A stretch of DNA of 23,632 nt, taken from DATFYI01 sp035315125 (lineage in GTDB: Bacteria; Chloroflexota; Anaerolineae; Anaerolineales; Anaerolineaceae). Of the stretch, positions 13,862 through 22,508 are shown piece after piece (position 1 is the stretch's first letter; every line of letters begins with the position of its first letter). The notes beneath the pieces are model-generated. The model searched no databases. It had not been told where the DNA came from and saw nothing but the letters and a program-made list of their open reading frames with translations. The translations under genes and the position numbers were made by a program. Location of the stretch: assembly GCA_035315125.1 (NCBI GenBank), contig DATFYI010000061.1, positions 1 to 23,632 on the forward strand, given 5' to 3'.

Positions 13862-14791
13862 TCACTGTACGGATAAGCTCTGCACCAGGGCATCCAAACC
13901 AGATAGATCAGGTTTAAAACTGGAGGGTGGTTGAGCATCTAATTTTGCCTGGATGTCCTTCAGATAGTTGTCAAAATTTGCTGAGAAGGTTCCGTAATCC
14001 GATTGGGGTATCTTTTCATCTGCAGGTAGGATTGAATTATTAACCGGTAATACCAGTGAAATGTAATACTTGCCATTCTGAGTGATGCCCTGGAATGTAT
14101 AAAACAGCATATGGTTATTAATCGGAAAAATAGCCTGCCCATATTCAGCCAGATAACGCACGCCTGCGCCGTTCTTGAACTTGAGATAGAAAACATTGGA
14201 ATGCATGATCTGGGCAGCATTCCAGGTGGGCAAGAATGGCAACGCCTGGGCAGGATTGCTGGGGGTTGTCTTGAGCAAAGATTGTAAATCGTTGATGATC
14301 GGGGCTACGGCAGCATTGACAGATTTATAACCGTCGACCGGGTAGATGATCAGGGCCGGTTGGTTGAATGAGCCGGGCAGCAGGTAGTCTGTAAAATCAA
14401 ACTGGATGGATTGTGGGGCGATTTCCCAGGGAGCGCCGTTTTGAGCGTTAACCGCCGCGACGGTTTTGCCAACCACCTTGCTTGCAAGAGATGGATCGTA
14501 GGAAAAACTGACGCCGCCGAATTGAGTCGAAAGCAAATCCGAAGTAGCAGTCGGGGGCAAAGAAGTCGGTTGAGCTGTGTCAACAGGCAATGCCGTCGCA
14601 GTTGGCTGTGCTGTTTCGGTAGGTACGTTGGTAGTGGGTAAGGGGATAGGCGTCTGCACGGACTGGGGTTGGGCAGTCTGGGTTGCACCGGCAAGCGGCA
14701 GATTACAGGCCAGTAAAACCAGCAGCAGGACAGCCACCCCCAATCCCTGGCGGATTGGATTCATGCGAACGGCAGGCTGTTTTCTCATCAT
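13862..14791 (-). CDS. Predicted lipoprotein with Thr/Pro-rich linker, unknown function
   Basis: A 309-aa exported protein. The signal peptide (RQGLGVAVLLLVLLAC) ends in the lipobox LLAC, with Cys at about residue 29, so it should be lipid-anchored. A low-complexity linker (about 35-85) rich in Pro, Thr, Ala and Gln follows. The remaining 220 residues form a globular region (GGVSFSYDPSLASKVVG, SIQFDFTDYLLPG) that I do not recognise. GGAGAAAA precedes two adjacent ATG codons at 14791 and 14788; the second has the better spacing. Similar Pro/Thr linkers occur in the PP2C protein of this window. Possible co-transcription with the MESH1-like gene 33 nt downstream. Confidence 0.85.
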   Translation of the reverse strand: MMRKQPAVRMNPIRQGLGVAVLLLVLLACNLPLAGATQTAQPQSVQTPIPLPTTNVPTETAQPTATALPVDTAQPTSLPPTATSDLLSTQFGGVSFSYDPSLASKVVGKTVAAVNAQNGAPWEIAPQSIQFDFTDYLLPGSFNQPALIIYPVDGYKSVNAAVAPIINDLQSLLKTTPSNPAQALPFLPTWNAAQIMHSNVFYLKFKNGAGVRYLAEYGQAIFPINNHMLFYTFQGITQNGKYYISLVLPVNNSILPADEKIPQSDYGTFSANFDNYLKDIQAKLDAQPPSSFKPDLSGLDALVQSLSVQ

Positions 14792-15041
14792 TTTTCTCCG
14801 GCAGGTTTATTCCTGAGTGGCAAACACTCGGAATATCAAAGCCAATTTGCAATGACGATTTTAGTATACATTAAAAAAGCCCTACCTATTCGGTGATTTA
14901 GCCACCGATTCCGGGTGAAACGCTGTGGAATCGATTTACAATCTGGCGCTGCTAGTAATTATTCCACCAGGAGAAGCAGCCCGGGTATGTTGAAGGGTTT
15001 GAATTGCGAGGGTGTTCGTAAAGAAGAGGATATGGAATGAT

Positions 15042-15485
15042 TTAAAGAGTGTATTCTCTGCCGGTTATGTAGTTTTCCAAATCCTGGATGGTGCCTTCTT
15101 TTTCGGTAATGACCTGTTTAACCACATCCCCAATCGATATCAGTCCCACCAGCTTATCGCCATCCATCACTGGCAAGTGTCGGATGTGTTTGGCAGTCAT
15201 CAACGACATACATTCCTCGACGGTCTGGCATGAATTGACATAAAAAACCGGATGGCTCATGAATTCCATGATCGGGGTTGCCATTGAGATACTGGAATTC
15301 GAGATAATCTTTCTGACGTAGTCTCGCTCAGAGAAGATCCCCACAATCTTTTCGTTCTCGATCACCATTAAGGCGCCAATGTCTTTTTGCGACATCAACC
15401 TCAAAGCCGATTCAACCGGTGCACCTGGCGCAATTGACCAGACCATGGTGCCTTTGCGATCCAATAAATTTTGAACATTTGCCAT
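15042..15485 (-). CDS. Tandem-CBS-domain protein, second copy
   Basis: A 147-aa cytoplasmic protein made of one CBS pair (Bateman module), which typically binds adenosine nucleotides and reports energy state. CBS1 is about 5-65 (ALRLMSQKDIGALMVIEN, IVGIFSERDYVRK) and CBS2 about 75-132 (ECMSLMTAKHIRHLPVMDG, LVGLISIGDVVKQ). A short C-terminal helix (TIQDLENYITGREYTL) ends it. The ATG at 15485 is chosen because GGAGGA lies 4 nt upstream; a TTG at 15497 in the same frame overlaps that site. It follows its paralogue after 45 nt and shares many motifs with it, implying local duplication. Confidence 0.92.
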   Translation of the reverse strand: MANVQNLLDRKGTMVWSIAPGAPVESALRLMSQKDIGALMVIENEKIVGIFSERDYVRKIISNSSISMATPIMEFMSHPVFYVNSCQTVEECMSLMTAKHIRHLPVMDGDKLVGLISIGDVVKQVITEKEGTIQDLENYITGREYTL

Positions 15486-15530
15486 TGCTTCCTCCAATCT
15501 TAATTCGAAAGCGAGATGATGAGGCCCGGC

Positions 15531-15977
15531 TTAGAGCATGTTTACCCAGATGTATTCTTCCAGACTCTGGATACTACTGTCTTTTTCAAGAATCATTTGT
15601 TTGACGACATCTCCAATTGATATGATGCCTACCAGCTCTCCCCCATCCATAACCGGTAAATGACGGATATGGCGGTCTGACATCAAGCTCATAGCCTCAT
15701 CTACCGGACTGCTAGGGCTGATGAAATAAACCGGGTTGCTCATTAACTCTCGAACAGAGCTATCCAGGTTAATTTCTTTTTTCTCAATAACCTTACGGGC
15801 GTAATCGCGCTCGGAAAATACACCTACCAGCCTTCTTTCGTCCAGCACCAGCAGGGCGCCAATGTCTTTTTCGTACATGAGGGTCAGCGCCTCCCTCACC
15901 GAAGCAGAAGGGGCAATGGTCAGGATTGCCCGATCCGGCTTGTTTTCGAGCAATTGTTGTACGGTTACCACAGCCAT
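15531..15977 (-). CDS. Tandem-CBS-domain protein, first copy
   Basis: A 148-aa Bateman-module protein with the same layout as its neighbour: CBS1 (ALTLMYEKDIGALLVLDE, LVGVFSERDYARK) and CBS2 (EAMSLMSDRHIRHLPVMDG, LVGIISIGDVVKQ). The C-terminal helix is SIQSLEEYIWVNML. A strong GGAGG site precedes the ATG at 15977. It is the first gene of a two-gene unit. Stand-alone CBS pairs are often regulatory partners of IMP-dehydrogenase-like enzymes or channels, but no such partner is next to it here. Confidence 0.92.
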   Translation of the reverse strand: MAVVTVQQLLENKPDRAILTIAPSASVREALTLMYEKDIGALLVLDERRLVGVFSERDYARKVIEKKEINLDSSVRELMSNPVYFISPSSPVDEAMSLMSDRHIRHLPVMDGGELVGIISIGDVVKQMILEKDSSIQSLEEYIWVNML

Positions 15978-16071
15978 GATCCCTCCATATCACTTTTTCT
16001 AAAACGATAGGCAAATGATGATTTGATAACGAGTTATTAGACCGTCTTTGTATATTATAAACCAAGATCAA

Positions 16072-16096
16072 GTAGAATAAAATTATTAAATTCTAC
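16072..16096. repeat. Inverted repeat between CBS genes and glycan cluster
   Basis: GTAGAAT (16072-16078) pairs with ATTCTAC (16090-16096) across 11 A/T-rich bases, in the divergent region between the CBS unit and the glycosyltransferase operon. It could be an operator or a weak hairpin. Confidence 0.35.
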
Positions 16097-16166
16097 AGTT
16101 CCACGCCCTCTCCCCCGGGATCGCGCAGCATACCATTGCTAGAGGGCAGGATGAGGGCAGTGGATT

Positions 16167-16172
16167 TATAAT
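16167..16172 (+). promoter_or_regulatory. -10 hexamer directly before the glycan cluster
   Basis: A perfect TATAAT ends 8 nt before ATG 16180, which has no ribosome-binding site. No convincing -35 is seen. This geometry fits a leaderless transcript. Confidence 0.4.
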
Positions 16173-16179
16173 TCAAGTG

Positions 16180-17310
16180 ATGAACTTCAGCCTGCTGGGA
16201 CCGGTTTACCCCTATCGCGGTGGAATTGCACAGCATTCCACCCGGCTGAGTCTGGCTCTGGCAACTGCCGGGCACAACATTCAGGTACTTTCCTTTCACA
16301 AGCAATATCCGGCCTGGCTGTATCCCGGTCGGGTTGATAAAGATCCCAGTCTCAGCGCTTTGCAAATAGAAGCTGATGCACTGTTGGAACCCTTTTCTAT
16401 CACCACCTGGATGTCCGCAACCTCAAAAATAATCGCCAGCCGTCCAGATCTGGTTATCCTGCCATATTGGACCCCCCTCTGGGCTCCGGCTTTTGCGTTT
16501 CTGGCAAATCAATTGCGCCAAAAGGCTGTCCCGGTTGTTTTTCTGGTACACAACGTCTTGCCACACGAACGCCTGCCCTTTGATCGAACCCTGGCAAGCA
16601 TTTGCCTGGGTAAGGGCCAGGCTTTCATCACGCACAGCCAACGGGAGGCAAAGCGTCTTCAAAACCTGCTTGGCAGTCACATTAAAGTATTCTACCAACC
16701 CCACCCGCTTTATGATCATTTTCGACGAGTAGAACGCTCAGCGGCCCGCCAACGATTGGGATACAGGCCAGATGATTTCCTGCTGCTGTTTTTCGGTTTT
16801 GTGCGAGCTTACAAAGGCTTAGACCTTCTGATTCAAGCATTGGGAAGTCTTGGGTCAGGCGATCGACAGCCAAAGTTATTGGTGGCAGGAGAATTCTGGC
16901 AGAAACCTGCTCGCTTTTATAAGCAAATTAAAAAGCTGGGTCTGGATAAAACAGTACGGCTGGATAATCGTTATATCCCACAGGAAGAAATCCCCTGGCT
17001 GTTTTCGGCAGCCGACCTGTTTGTGGCTCCCTATATCGATGGCACCCAGAGCGGGGCTGTCAGGCTGGCAATGAGCTTCAATCTGCCCATCCTGGCAACC
17101 GAAAAAGCAGTTACACCAAACGAGCAGAATTATGCAGGCTTGAAAATCGTGCCGGCCAACGATGCCGCTGCACTGGCAGAAGGTATCCGAGCCTGGCCAT
17201 CGGCCTGCTGCAATGTTCAACCGGGAGCGCCGAATTTATCGAATGGCTGGGGCGAGCTGGTGAACTTGCTGGAACATTTGGCAGTCTCCGCCAGGACCTG
17301 GCAGTCGTGA
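16180..17310 (+). CDS. GT4-family glycosyltransferase (first of cluster)
   Basis: A 376-aa GT-B fold enzyme that would transfer a sugar from a nucleotide donor to a growing glycan at the inner membrane face. The N-terminal acceptor lobe begins with GPVYPYRGGIAQHSTRLSLA. The C-terminal donor lobe has FFGFVRAYKGLDLLIQAL, the second-strand segment IPWLFSAADLFVAPYIDG and TQSGAVRLAMSFNLPILATE. The first acidic residue of the usual EX7E motif is replaced in this last segment (DGTQSGAVRLA), which is common in some GT4 branches. The ATG at 16180 is preferred over the adjacent GTG at 16177. It is the first gene of a plus-strand operon and overlaps the flippase start by 4 bases. Confidence 0.9.
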   Translation: MNFSLLGPVYPYRGGIAQHSTRLSLALATAGHNIQVLSFHKQYPAWLYPGRVDKDPSLSALQIEADALLEPFSITTWMSATSKIIASRPDLVILPYWTPLWAPAFAFLANQLRQKAVPVVFLVHNVLPHERLPFDRTLASICLGKGQAFITHSQREAKRLQNLLGSHIKVFYQPHPLYDHFRRVERSAARQRLGYRPDDFLLLFFGFVRAYKGLDLLIQALGSLGSGDRQPKLLVAGEFWQKPARFYKQIKKLGLDKTVRLDNRYIPQEEIPWLFSAADLFVAPYIDGTQSGAVRLAMSFNLPILATEKAVTPNEQNYAGLKIVPANDAAALAEGIRAWPSACCNVQPGAPNLSNGWGELVNLLEHLAVSARTWQS

Positions 17311-18578
17311 GCCAGCCCGGCGAAGCCCGTCTGGCCGCCGCTCCCACAAACTGGGCCGCCGTATTGCTGCCCCAGCGACTACTGATGCTGACCGGCGCAT
17401 CCGGGCTGGGGCAAGTTTTCAGCCTGGTTTACACGCTGCTGCTGGCGCACCAACTGGCCCTGCCAGGTTACAGCGCTTTTGCCGCCTGTTTTTCAACGGC
17501 GGGGTTATCTGCGTTCCTGATCAACTGGGGCACGGACACCTATCTGCTGCGCCAATCGGCCACACACCCACAGGCGGATCAGCTAACCGGACAGGTGTTG
17601 ACTTTCAAGCTGGTTTTGGGTCTGCTATGGGGATCGGCCTGTTTTCTGGCGCTGCCTCGCTTGAGACCCGATCTATTTTGGCCGGATTTGCTGGGATTAT
17701 GCCTGCTGGATGTATGGTTTGAGGACCTGTTCGACGCCCAATCTGCCAGACTGAATGGATCGGGCAGGGTTCGACAGTCGGCCGGCCTGACCATTTTGCT
17801 GCGAGCTGGGCGTCTGCTGGCAGCAAGCGGATTGGCGCTGGCAGCCTACAGCTCTCCGGCACAATATGCACTGGCTCGCCTATGCGCCACAACGCTCGCA
17901 CTGGTTGCGATAACACTGGTAGTCAGGCCACGTTTTGCATCCGATTCGATCAAAAAACTTAAAAACGTCTGGCGCAGCGCGCTGCCGTTTGGGTTATCCG
18001 ATCTGCTGGCGCTGATCTATCTGCAAGCCGACCTGACCTTGCTGGCTTTAATCGCTCCAAATGCAACCGAAGTGGGCAGTTATGCACCGGCCCTGACCCT
18101 GACCAATGCACTCTTTATTTTGCCCGCCAGCGCTTACACCTTGTTGGTGCCTGCCCTGGCAGACCTGCGTCTGCGGCAGCCAGCCAGCTACCGGAGAATA
18201 AAAAGATGGGTCTATCCGGGTTTTGCCAGCCTGGGAGCCCTGTTGTGGCCGCTGGTCTGGTGGGGCGGCAGCGGCCTGACCGTACGCTTGCTGGGCGCCA
18301 GCTATCATGAAAGCGCAGCCTTGTTGGCGGCGCTCAGCCCTATTCTTTTTTTGAAAAGTCTTTCCTTCGCCGGAGCAAGCTTATTAGTGGCAGCAGACCG
18401 GCAATCTGAGCGGTTATTACCCCAGGCGCTTTCCGCCGCCGCCAATATCCTTTTCAATCTGTGGGCCATTCCACGCTGGGGAGCCTGGGGTGCGGTGTGG
18501 GTCTACCTGGGCAGCGAGGCTCTCCTGGCAACCAGCTACGGGCTGACTTATATAATAGGCAAAGGTCATGAAGCCTGA
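17307..18578 (+). CDS. Wzx-like polysaccharide flippase (MOP superfamily)
   Basis: A 423-aa integral membrane protein with about 12 hydrophobic helices and short basic loops. Family-like stretches are LTGASGLGQVFSLVYTLLLA near the N-terminus, LRQSATHP, ALPFGLSDLLALIYLQADLT (about 225-245), SYAPALTLTNALFILPASAY and LSPILFLKSLSFAGASLLVA. This fits the O-antigen/teichoic-acid flippase group that moves lipid-linked glycan units across the cytoplasmic membrane. The start is GTG within GTGA, overlapping the upstream stop; its end overlaps the next gene by 11 bases. Base composition here is markedly G+C rich (38 of 60 bases at 17341-17400). No polymerase gene accompanies it in this window. Confidence 0.88.
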   Translation: MSQPGEARLAAAPTNWAAVLLPQRLLMLTGASGLGQVFSLVYTLLLAHQLALPGYSAFAACFSTAGLSAFLINWGTDTYLLRQSATHPQADQLTGQVLTFKLVLGLLWGSACFLALPRLRPDLFWPDLLGLCLLDVWFEDLFDAQSARLNGSGRVRQSAGLTILLRAGRLLAASGLALAAYSSPAQYALARLCATTLALVAITLVVRPRFASDSIKKLKNVWRSALPFGLSDLLALIYLQADLTLLALIAPNATEVGSYAPALTLTNALFILPASAYTLLVPALADLRLRQPASYRRIKRWVYPGFASLGALLWPLVWWGGSGLTVRLLGASYHESAALLAALSPILFLKSLSFAGASLLVAADRQSERLLPQALSAAANILFNLWAIPRWGAWGAVWVYLGSEALLATSYGLTYIIGKGHEA

Positions 18579-19794
18579 TCCTGCAGCTTCCCTGCATTCA
18601 CCCACCATCCTGATGCTCAACTTCCATTCATTGCAGAACGCAGGCGATGCCGGGCTGCTGGAAGCCAGTCTGGCCGGTTTGCGCCGGGTTTTTAAGCAGC
18701 CAAGGATTCTGGTTTCCAGTAATTACCCGGCCGAAACAGGTTTCTCCAACTTGGGCGTCGAGCCGGTACCTTCAATTGGAGCGCTGATGGGCTCGTTCCA
18801 AGGGGGAAAAACGACGACCAGCGGCTGGCAAGAACTGAGAGCGGCTTACCGGGCGGCTGATCTGGTGATTGGCTGCCCTGGTAACCCGTTCTTTTCGATG
18901 GGCAGGTTTGGCTGGCCGCTGCTACTCTCGGCCTGTTCGCTGCTACCTGCCCTGCGCCGGGGTAAACCGCTTTATATCCTGCCTCAGACACTCGGTCCTT
19001 TCTATCGCAAATGGGAAGAGCTGCTGGTTCGAGCACTGTATCGCAAGGCACGGCTGGTTTTTGTACGAGAGCCGGTCTCACTGCGGCTGGCCGAACATTG
19101 GAAACTGCAGCCCGGCCGACTGCGGCTTGCGCCGGACCTGGCCTTTGATCTTTCCCCGGCCAGCGCCGCTGAAGCCCAAACCATCCTGCTGGCAGCCGGC
19201 TGTCACGAAGGCAGGCGCCTGGGTGTGGTCGCCATCCCACCCATGGTGCGGACGATCCCAAACAAGCTTCTGGAAGCCAGTTACGGCTTGCTGGCCCAGG
19301 GTTTGAGCCGCCTGGCGGCGCAGCATAAGCTGCAACTGGTCTTTTTTGGCCAGTCCTGCGGCCCAACCGCAGGTGAGGATGACCGCATTGCAGCCCGAAA
19401 GATTATGGCCGGTTTGCCGGACCCATTCGTTGCGACGCTGGTAGAAACTAAGCTGGCGCCCGCCCAGTTGATGGCCTGCTACGGGCAAATGGATGCGCTG
19501 CTGGCGGGTCGAATGCATGCCGGTATCTTCGCCCTGGCAATGGATAGGCCGGCTTTCTTTATCGGCTATCTGACTAAAACAGCCGGGCTGGCCGAAATGC
19601 TGGGGCATCCGGATTGGATAGTTCCATTAGAGCACCTGGATGAGCCCTCGTTATGGAAAGGATTGACAGAATTATGGGAACAACGGGAGATTCGCTCGGC
19701 CAGCCTGCCTGCTGACCTTGCAATGCTGAAAAGCCAGGCCAGCCAGCCCATGCAAATGATCGCCGAGGATTACAATTATTATAATCATGCCTGA
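18568..19794 (+). CDS. Polysaccharide pyruvyl transferase family protein
   Basis: A 408-aa enzyme of the CsaB/WcaK-like family that moves pyruvate from phosphoenolpyruvate onto a sugar to form a ketal. The fold is GT-B like. NFHSLQNAGDAGLLEASLAG at the N-terminus matches the NxGD motif. LVIGCPGNPFFSMG, YILPQTLGPFY and RLVFVREPVSLRLA follow. The C-terminal signature is LAGRMHAGIFALAMDRPAFF, with the conserved RxHA. AAAGG lies just before the ATG. It overlaps the flippase by 11 bases and the next glycosyltransferase by 8. Pyruvylated cell-wall glycans anchor SLH-domain surface proteins in other bacteria; that role here is inference. Confidence 0.9.
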   Translation: MKPDPAASLHSPTILMLNFHSLQNAGDAGLLEASLAGLRRVFKQPRILVSSNYPAETGFSNLGVEPVPSIGALMGSFQGGKTTTSGWQELRAAYRAADLVIGCPGNPFFSMGRFGWPLLLSACSLLPALRRGKPLYILPQTLGPFYRKWEELLVRALYRKARLVFVREPVSLRLAEHWKLQPGRLRLAPDLAFDLSPASAAEAQTILLAAGCHEGRRLGVVAIPPMVRTIPNKLLEASYGLLAQGLSRLAAQHKLQLVFFGQSCGPTAGEDDRIAARKIMAGLPDPFVATLVETKLAPAQLMACYGQMDALLAGRMHAGIFALAMDRPAFFIGYLTKTAGLAEMLGHPDWIVPLEHLDEPSLWKGLTELWEQREIRSASLPADLAMLKSQASQPMQMIAEDYNYYNHA

Positions 19795-20950
19795 ACTTCA
19801 TATCTTGCAGATCATTTCCGGTTTGGACATCGGCGGCTGCCACGGCGGAGCGGAGCACTTCGGGGCAGAATTGGCGCTCCAACTGGCCCAACACCAGCGA
19901 GTAGATCTATGCGCTTTCTGGCAGCACGGCACAGCTATGGAGCAGTTCTGGGAGCGGCATTTGGTAAAGGCCGGGGTGACGGTTTATTATGCAACTCCTT
20001 GGAAAGGAGCGAATAATCTTGGCGGCTTCATCAGGGGAATTCGGCTGCTCGGCCAGTTATACAACAACGGCTCGCTTGATATCAGCCACAGCCATTTTCA
20101 GCTTGGATCGATCTGCTCTGCCAACCTGAAGGCAACCGGGCTCAGCCGTGGGGCAATCCGCACGGCGCATATCAGCCGCGAGTGGGGCGATGGGCTTTTC
20201 AGTTTTATCGGGCGGCAATTTTTCAGCAATTGGCTGTTTCCGCTGGTGCTTGACCGAGAGGTAGGTATCTCACAGGCAGTGGTCGAGCGCCTGAAGCGCC
20301 GGCCGGTGAGGCTGGTAAGCAGGAAAAAACCACAACTGATTTACAACGCCATCCGCCTGAGTGATTTCAAGGGCGAAAGCAACACCAGGCAGATCGAATC
20401 ATTGCCCAGTTTAAAAGGCAGGGTCATCGGCAGCATTGGCAGACTGACCGCACAGAAAGATTTTGAGACATTGATCAAGGCCGTTGGGCTGGCGCTGCCA
20501 CAGGTACCATCGCTGAAATTAATATTGATTGGGGACGGCCAACTTCGCCCTCGACTGGAAGCGCTGGCAGGCGAACTTGGGATAAGCCGTCAAATTCATT
20601 TTCTGGGCCAGCGCATGGATATTGCCGCGCTGTACCGGCACATGGAACTATTTGTGCTGCCCTCCCGCTGGGAAGGCCTGCCAACGGTGCTGCTGGAGAG
20701 TATGGCGGCAGGCGTGCCGATCATTGCCACGGATATCCCCGGGACAGACGAATTAATTTCTGACAAGCAGAGCGGTTGGTTGGTGCCCGCCGGCCAGCCG
20801 CAGCTACTGGCTAACGCCATCATCTATGCATTGCGCCACCCGGTCGAAGCGGCCGCCATGGCGCAAACCGCCAGCCGTAAGGTGGAGCAATTTTCACTGG
20901 TCGATACGGCTGCTCAATACGAAGCCCTCTATGCTGACATCTTGAAATAA
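19787..20950 (+). CDS. GT4-family glycosyltransferase (last of cluster)
   Basis: A 387-aa GT-B glycosyltransferase with clean family motifs. The N-terminal loop is ISGLDIGGCHGGAEHFGAEL. The donor lobe shows GSIGRLTAQKDFETLIKAVG, LILIGDGQLRPRLEALAGEL, IHFLGQRMDIAALYRHMELF and LPSRWEGLPTVLLESMAAGV, in which E-GLPTVLL-E is the EX7E nucleotide-sugar motif. PIIATDIPGTDELI completes it. There is no clear ribosome-binding site at the ATG, which lies inside the preceding gene, so translation is probably coupled. The sugar and acceptor are not predictable. Confidence 0.94.
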   Translation: MPELHILQIISGLDIGGCHGGAEHFGAELALQLAQHQRVDLCAFWQHGTAMEQFWERHLVKAGVTVYYATPWKGANNLGGFIRGIRLLGQLYNNGSLDISHSHFQLGSICSANLKATGLSRGAIRTAHISREWGDGLFSFIGRQFFSNWLFPLVLDREVGISQAVVERLKRRPVRLVSRKKPQLIYNAIRLSDFKGESNTRQIESLPSLKGRVIGSIGRLTAQKDFETLIKAVGLALPQVPSLKLILIGDGQLRPRLEALAGELGISRQIHFLGQRMDIAALYRHMELFVLPSRWEGLPTVLLESMAAGVPIIATDIPGTDELISDKQSGWLVPAGQPQLLANAIIYALRHPVEAAAMAQTASRKVEQFSLVDTAAQYEALYADILK

Positions 20951-20973
20951 ATGATAATTTTCAATCCTATGAG

Positions 20974-22287
20974 ATGAACAATCACTTTGAGCTGAGCGAA
21001 CGGGAAAGGGAAATCTTGCGCCAGGTGGCAACCGGCGCAAGCAATAAAGAAATCGCCCAAAAACTGGTGATCAGTCCGAATACTGTAAAAGTGCATCTCA
21101 GGAATATCTTCGCAAAAATCGATGTGACCTCGCGCACCGAGGCCACCCTGGTCGCCATACAGTTGGGCCTGGTTGAAACCAACTCAGCCAGCACAACTGG
21201 CAATACAAACGGCATGGATACAGCCGCCAGCTATCCAATCTTCCAACCAAAACCGGCTCCCTGGCTGAATGAGCGCTGGGTATTCCTGGCAGGCCTGGTG
21301 CTGCTGCTGGCAACGGGGGTGCTGGTACTGGGTGGGCGGATCCTGTTCCCGTCCAGGCCGGCGCCCGCAATCGTTTCCAAACCAGCCAGCCGCTGGACTG
21401 CCAGCCCGGCCCTGCCGCAAGCCTTGAGCCAGATGGCCGCCTGCAGCTTCGAAAACAGCCTGTACCTGGTCGGCGGCAAGACAGCCCAGGGCACCAGCGC
21501 TCAAACCCTACGTTACGATCCATCCAGCGGCCGCTGGATTAGCCGGACGGCCAAACCCACCCCGGTCTCAAGCGCCCAGGCCGCCGTCATCGGTGAAAAG
21601 ATGTTTGTACCGGGTGGTCGCCTGGCAAACGGGCAACCCAGCAATATCCTGGAGATCTATGATTTTCGCAAAGACCTGTGGAGCAAAGGAGCCAATTTAC
21701 CTGCCGCTCGCAGCGATTATGCCCTGGCTGCCAGCGAAGGGCAGCTTTATCTGTTTGGCGGCTGGGACGGCCGGGCATACAGCGGCGATGTCTACAGCTA
21801 CGACCCGCAAAGCGACACATGGAGCGCACGCAGCTCCCTGCCGGGCAAATTTGGGCAATCCGCCGCTGCAGTCTTAGAAGGCCGTATCTATCTGATCGGT
21901 GGGACGGATGGACAGCAGGCGTTGACCAGCACCTGGGTCTATTACCCACAGCGTGACCTGGCCCAGGCCAGCCCCTGGCAAGAGCTGGCGCCGCTGCCAA
22001 CCGGTCGCTATGGGTTGGCGGCAGCCAGCCTGGTCGATGAGATTTATATCGTCGGCGGGCTGGCATCCAATGGCCCCAGTACAAACCTGCCGCCGTTGGA
22101 GTATGATGCTCAAAATAACACCTGGCTGCAATTTGAGCCTCCGCCCGCAGCGCTGGTTGCTTTTCCGGCGTTACTGGCTTCTGGCAATCAATTACATCTG
22201 ATCGGCGGTCAAACCGCCAGTGGTTTGACGAATGCTCATCTGACCTACCAGGCTGTCTACACGATCCTGCTGCCGGTGGTGCAGTAA
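20974..22287 (+). CDS. LuxR-type HTH, one membrane helix and Kelch propeller in one protein
   Basis: A 437-aa protein. Residues 6-66 are a complete LuxR/GerE DNA-binding domain (LSEREREILRQVATGASNKE, then ISPNTVKVHLRNIFAKI). A linker to about 98 follows, then one membrane helix (about 102-122: WVFLAGLVLLLATGVLVLGG). Residues 140-430 carry six Kelch-type GG motifs (LVGGK, VPGGR, LFGGW, LIGGT, IVGGL, LIGGQ), each with Tyr and Trp at Kelch spacing, so a six-bladed propeller is likely. With the HTH inside, the propeller is outside the membrane. There is no receiver or kinase. The C-terminus ends ILLPVVQ. It starts 23 nt after the glycan cluster on the same strand. A membrane-bound one-component regulator sensing the envelope is the natural inference. 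Confidence 0.9.
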   Translation: MNNHFELSEREREILRQVATGASNKEIAQKLVISPNTVKVHLRNIFAKIDVTSRTEATLVAIQLGLVETNSASTTGNTNGMDTAASYPIFQPKPAPWLNERWVFLAGLVLLLATGVLVLGGRILFPSRPAPAIVSKPASRWTASPALPQALSQMAACSFENSLYLVGGKTAQGTSAQTLRYDPSSGRWISRTAKPTPVSSAQAAVIGEKMFVPGGRLANGQPSNILEIYDFRKDLWSKGANLPAARSDYALAASEGQLYLFGGWDGRAYSGDVYSYDPQSDTWSARSSLPGKFGQSAAAVLEGRIYLIGGTDGQQALTSTWVYYPQRDLAQASPWQELAPLPTGRYGLAAASLVDEIYIVGGLASNGPSTNLPPLEYDAQNNTWLQFEPPPAALVAFPALLASGNQLHLIGGQTASGLTNAHLTYQAVYTILLPVVQ

Positions 22288-22508
22288 AATCCTGGCGAAA
22301 TTCAAGGGGAAAGCCTACCAGGCCGAGAATACTCCAAATGGATTATTGAACTAACAGGGGCTGGGGGCTAAGCTATTGATAAGGGATGGGTCTTTTACTA
22401 TTCCAGCAATTTATTAATTCTATAAAAATGTGGATTCGACAAACCCCGTCAAACAGCATTGACCTGGTTTGAAACCTTTCCAAGTCTGGTTCGGATAAGG
22501 AGTAAACG

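Noticed and set aside
14986..15039. 17-codon plus-strand frame after an AGGAG sequence
   Set aside because: The spacing from AGGAG is long, it ends at the convergent CBS gene, and nothing supports translation.
18692..19366. 224-codon open frame on the minus strand
   Set aside because: Antisense to the pyruvyl transferase gene in G+C-rich DNA, where long chance frames are expected; the composition is Pro/Arg/Ala-rich without motifs.
22288..22508. Search for promoter or terminator before the secreted protein
   Set aside because: TTGATA-N17-TATTCC near 22376 is a poor match and no stable hairpin was found, so no feature was called.
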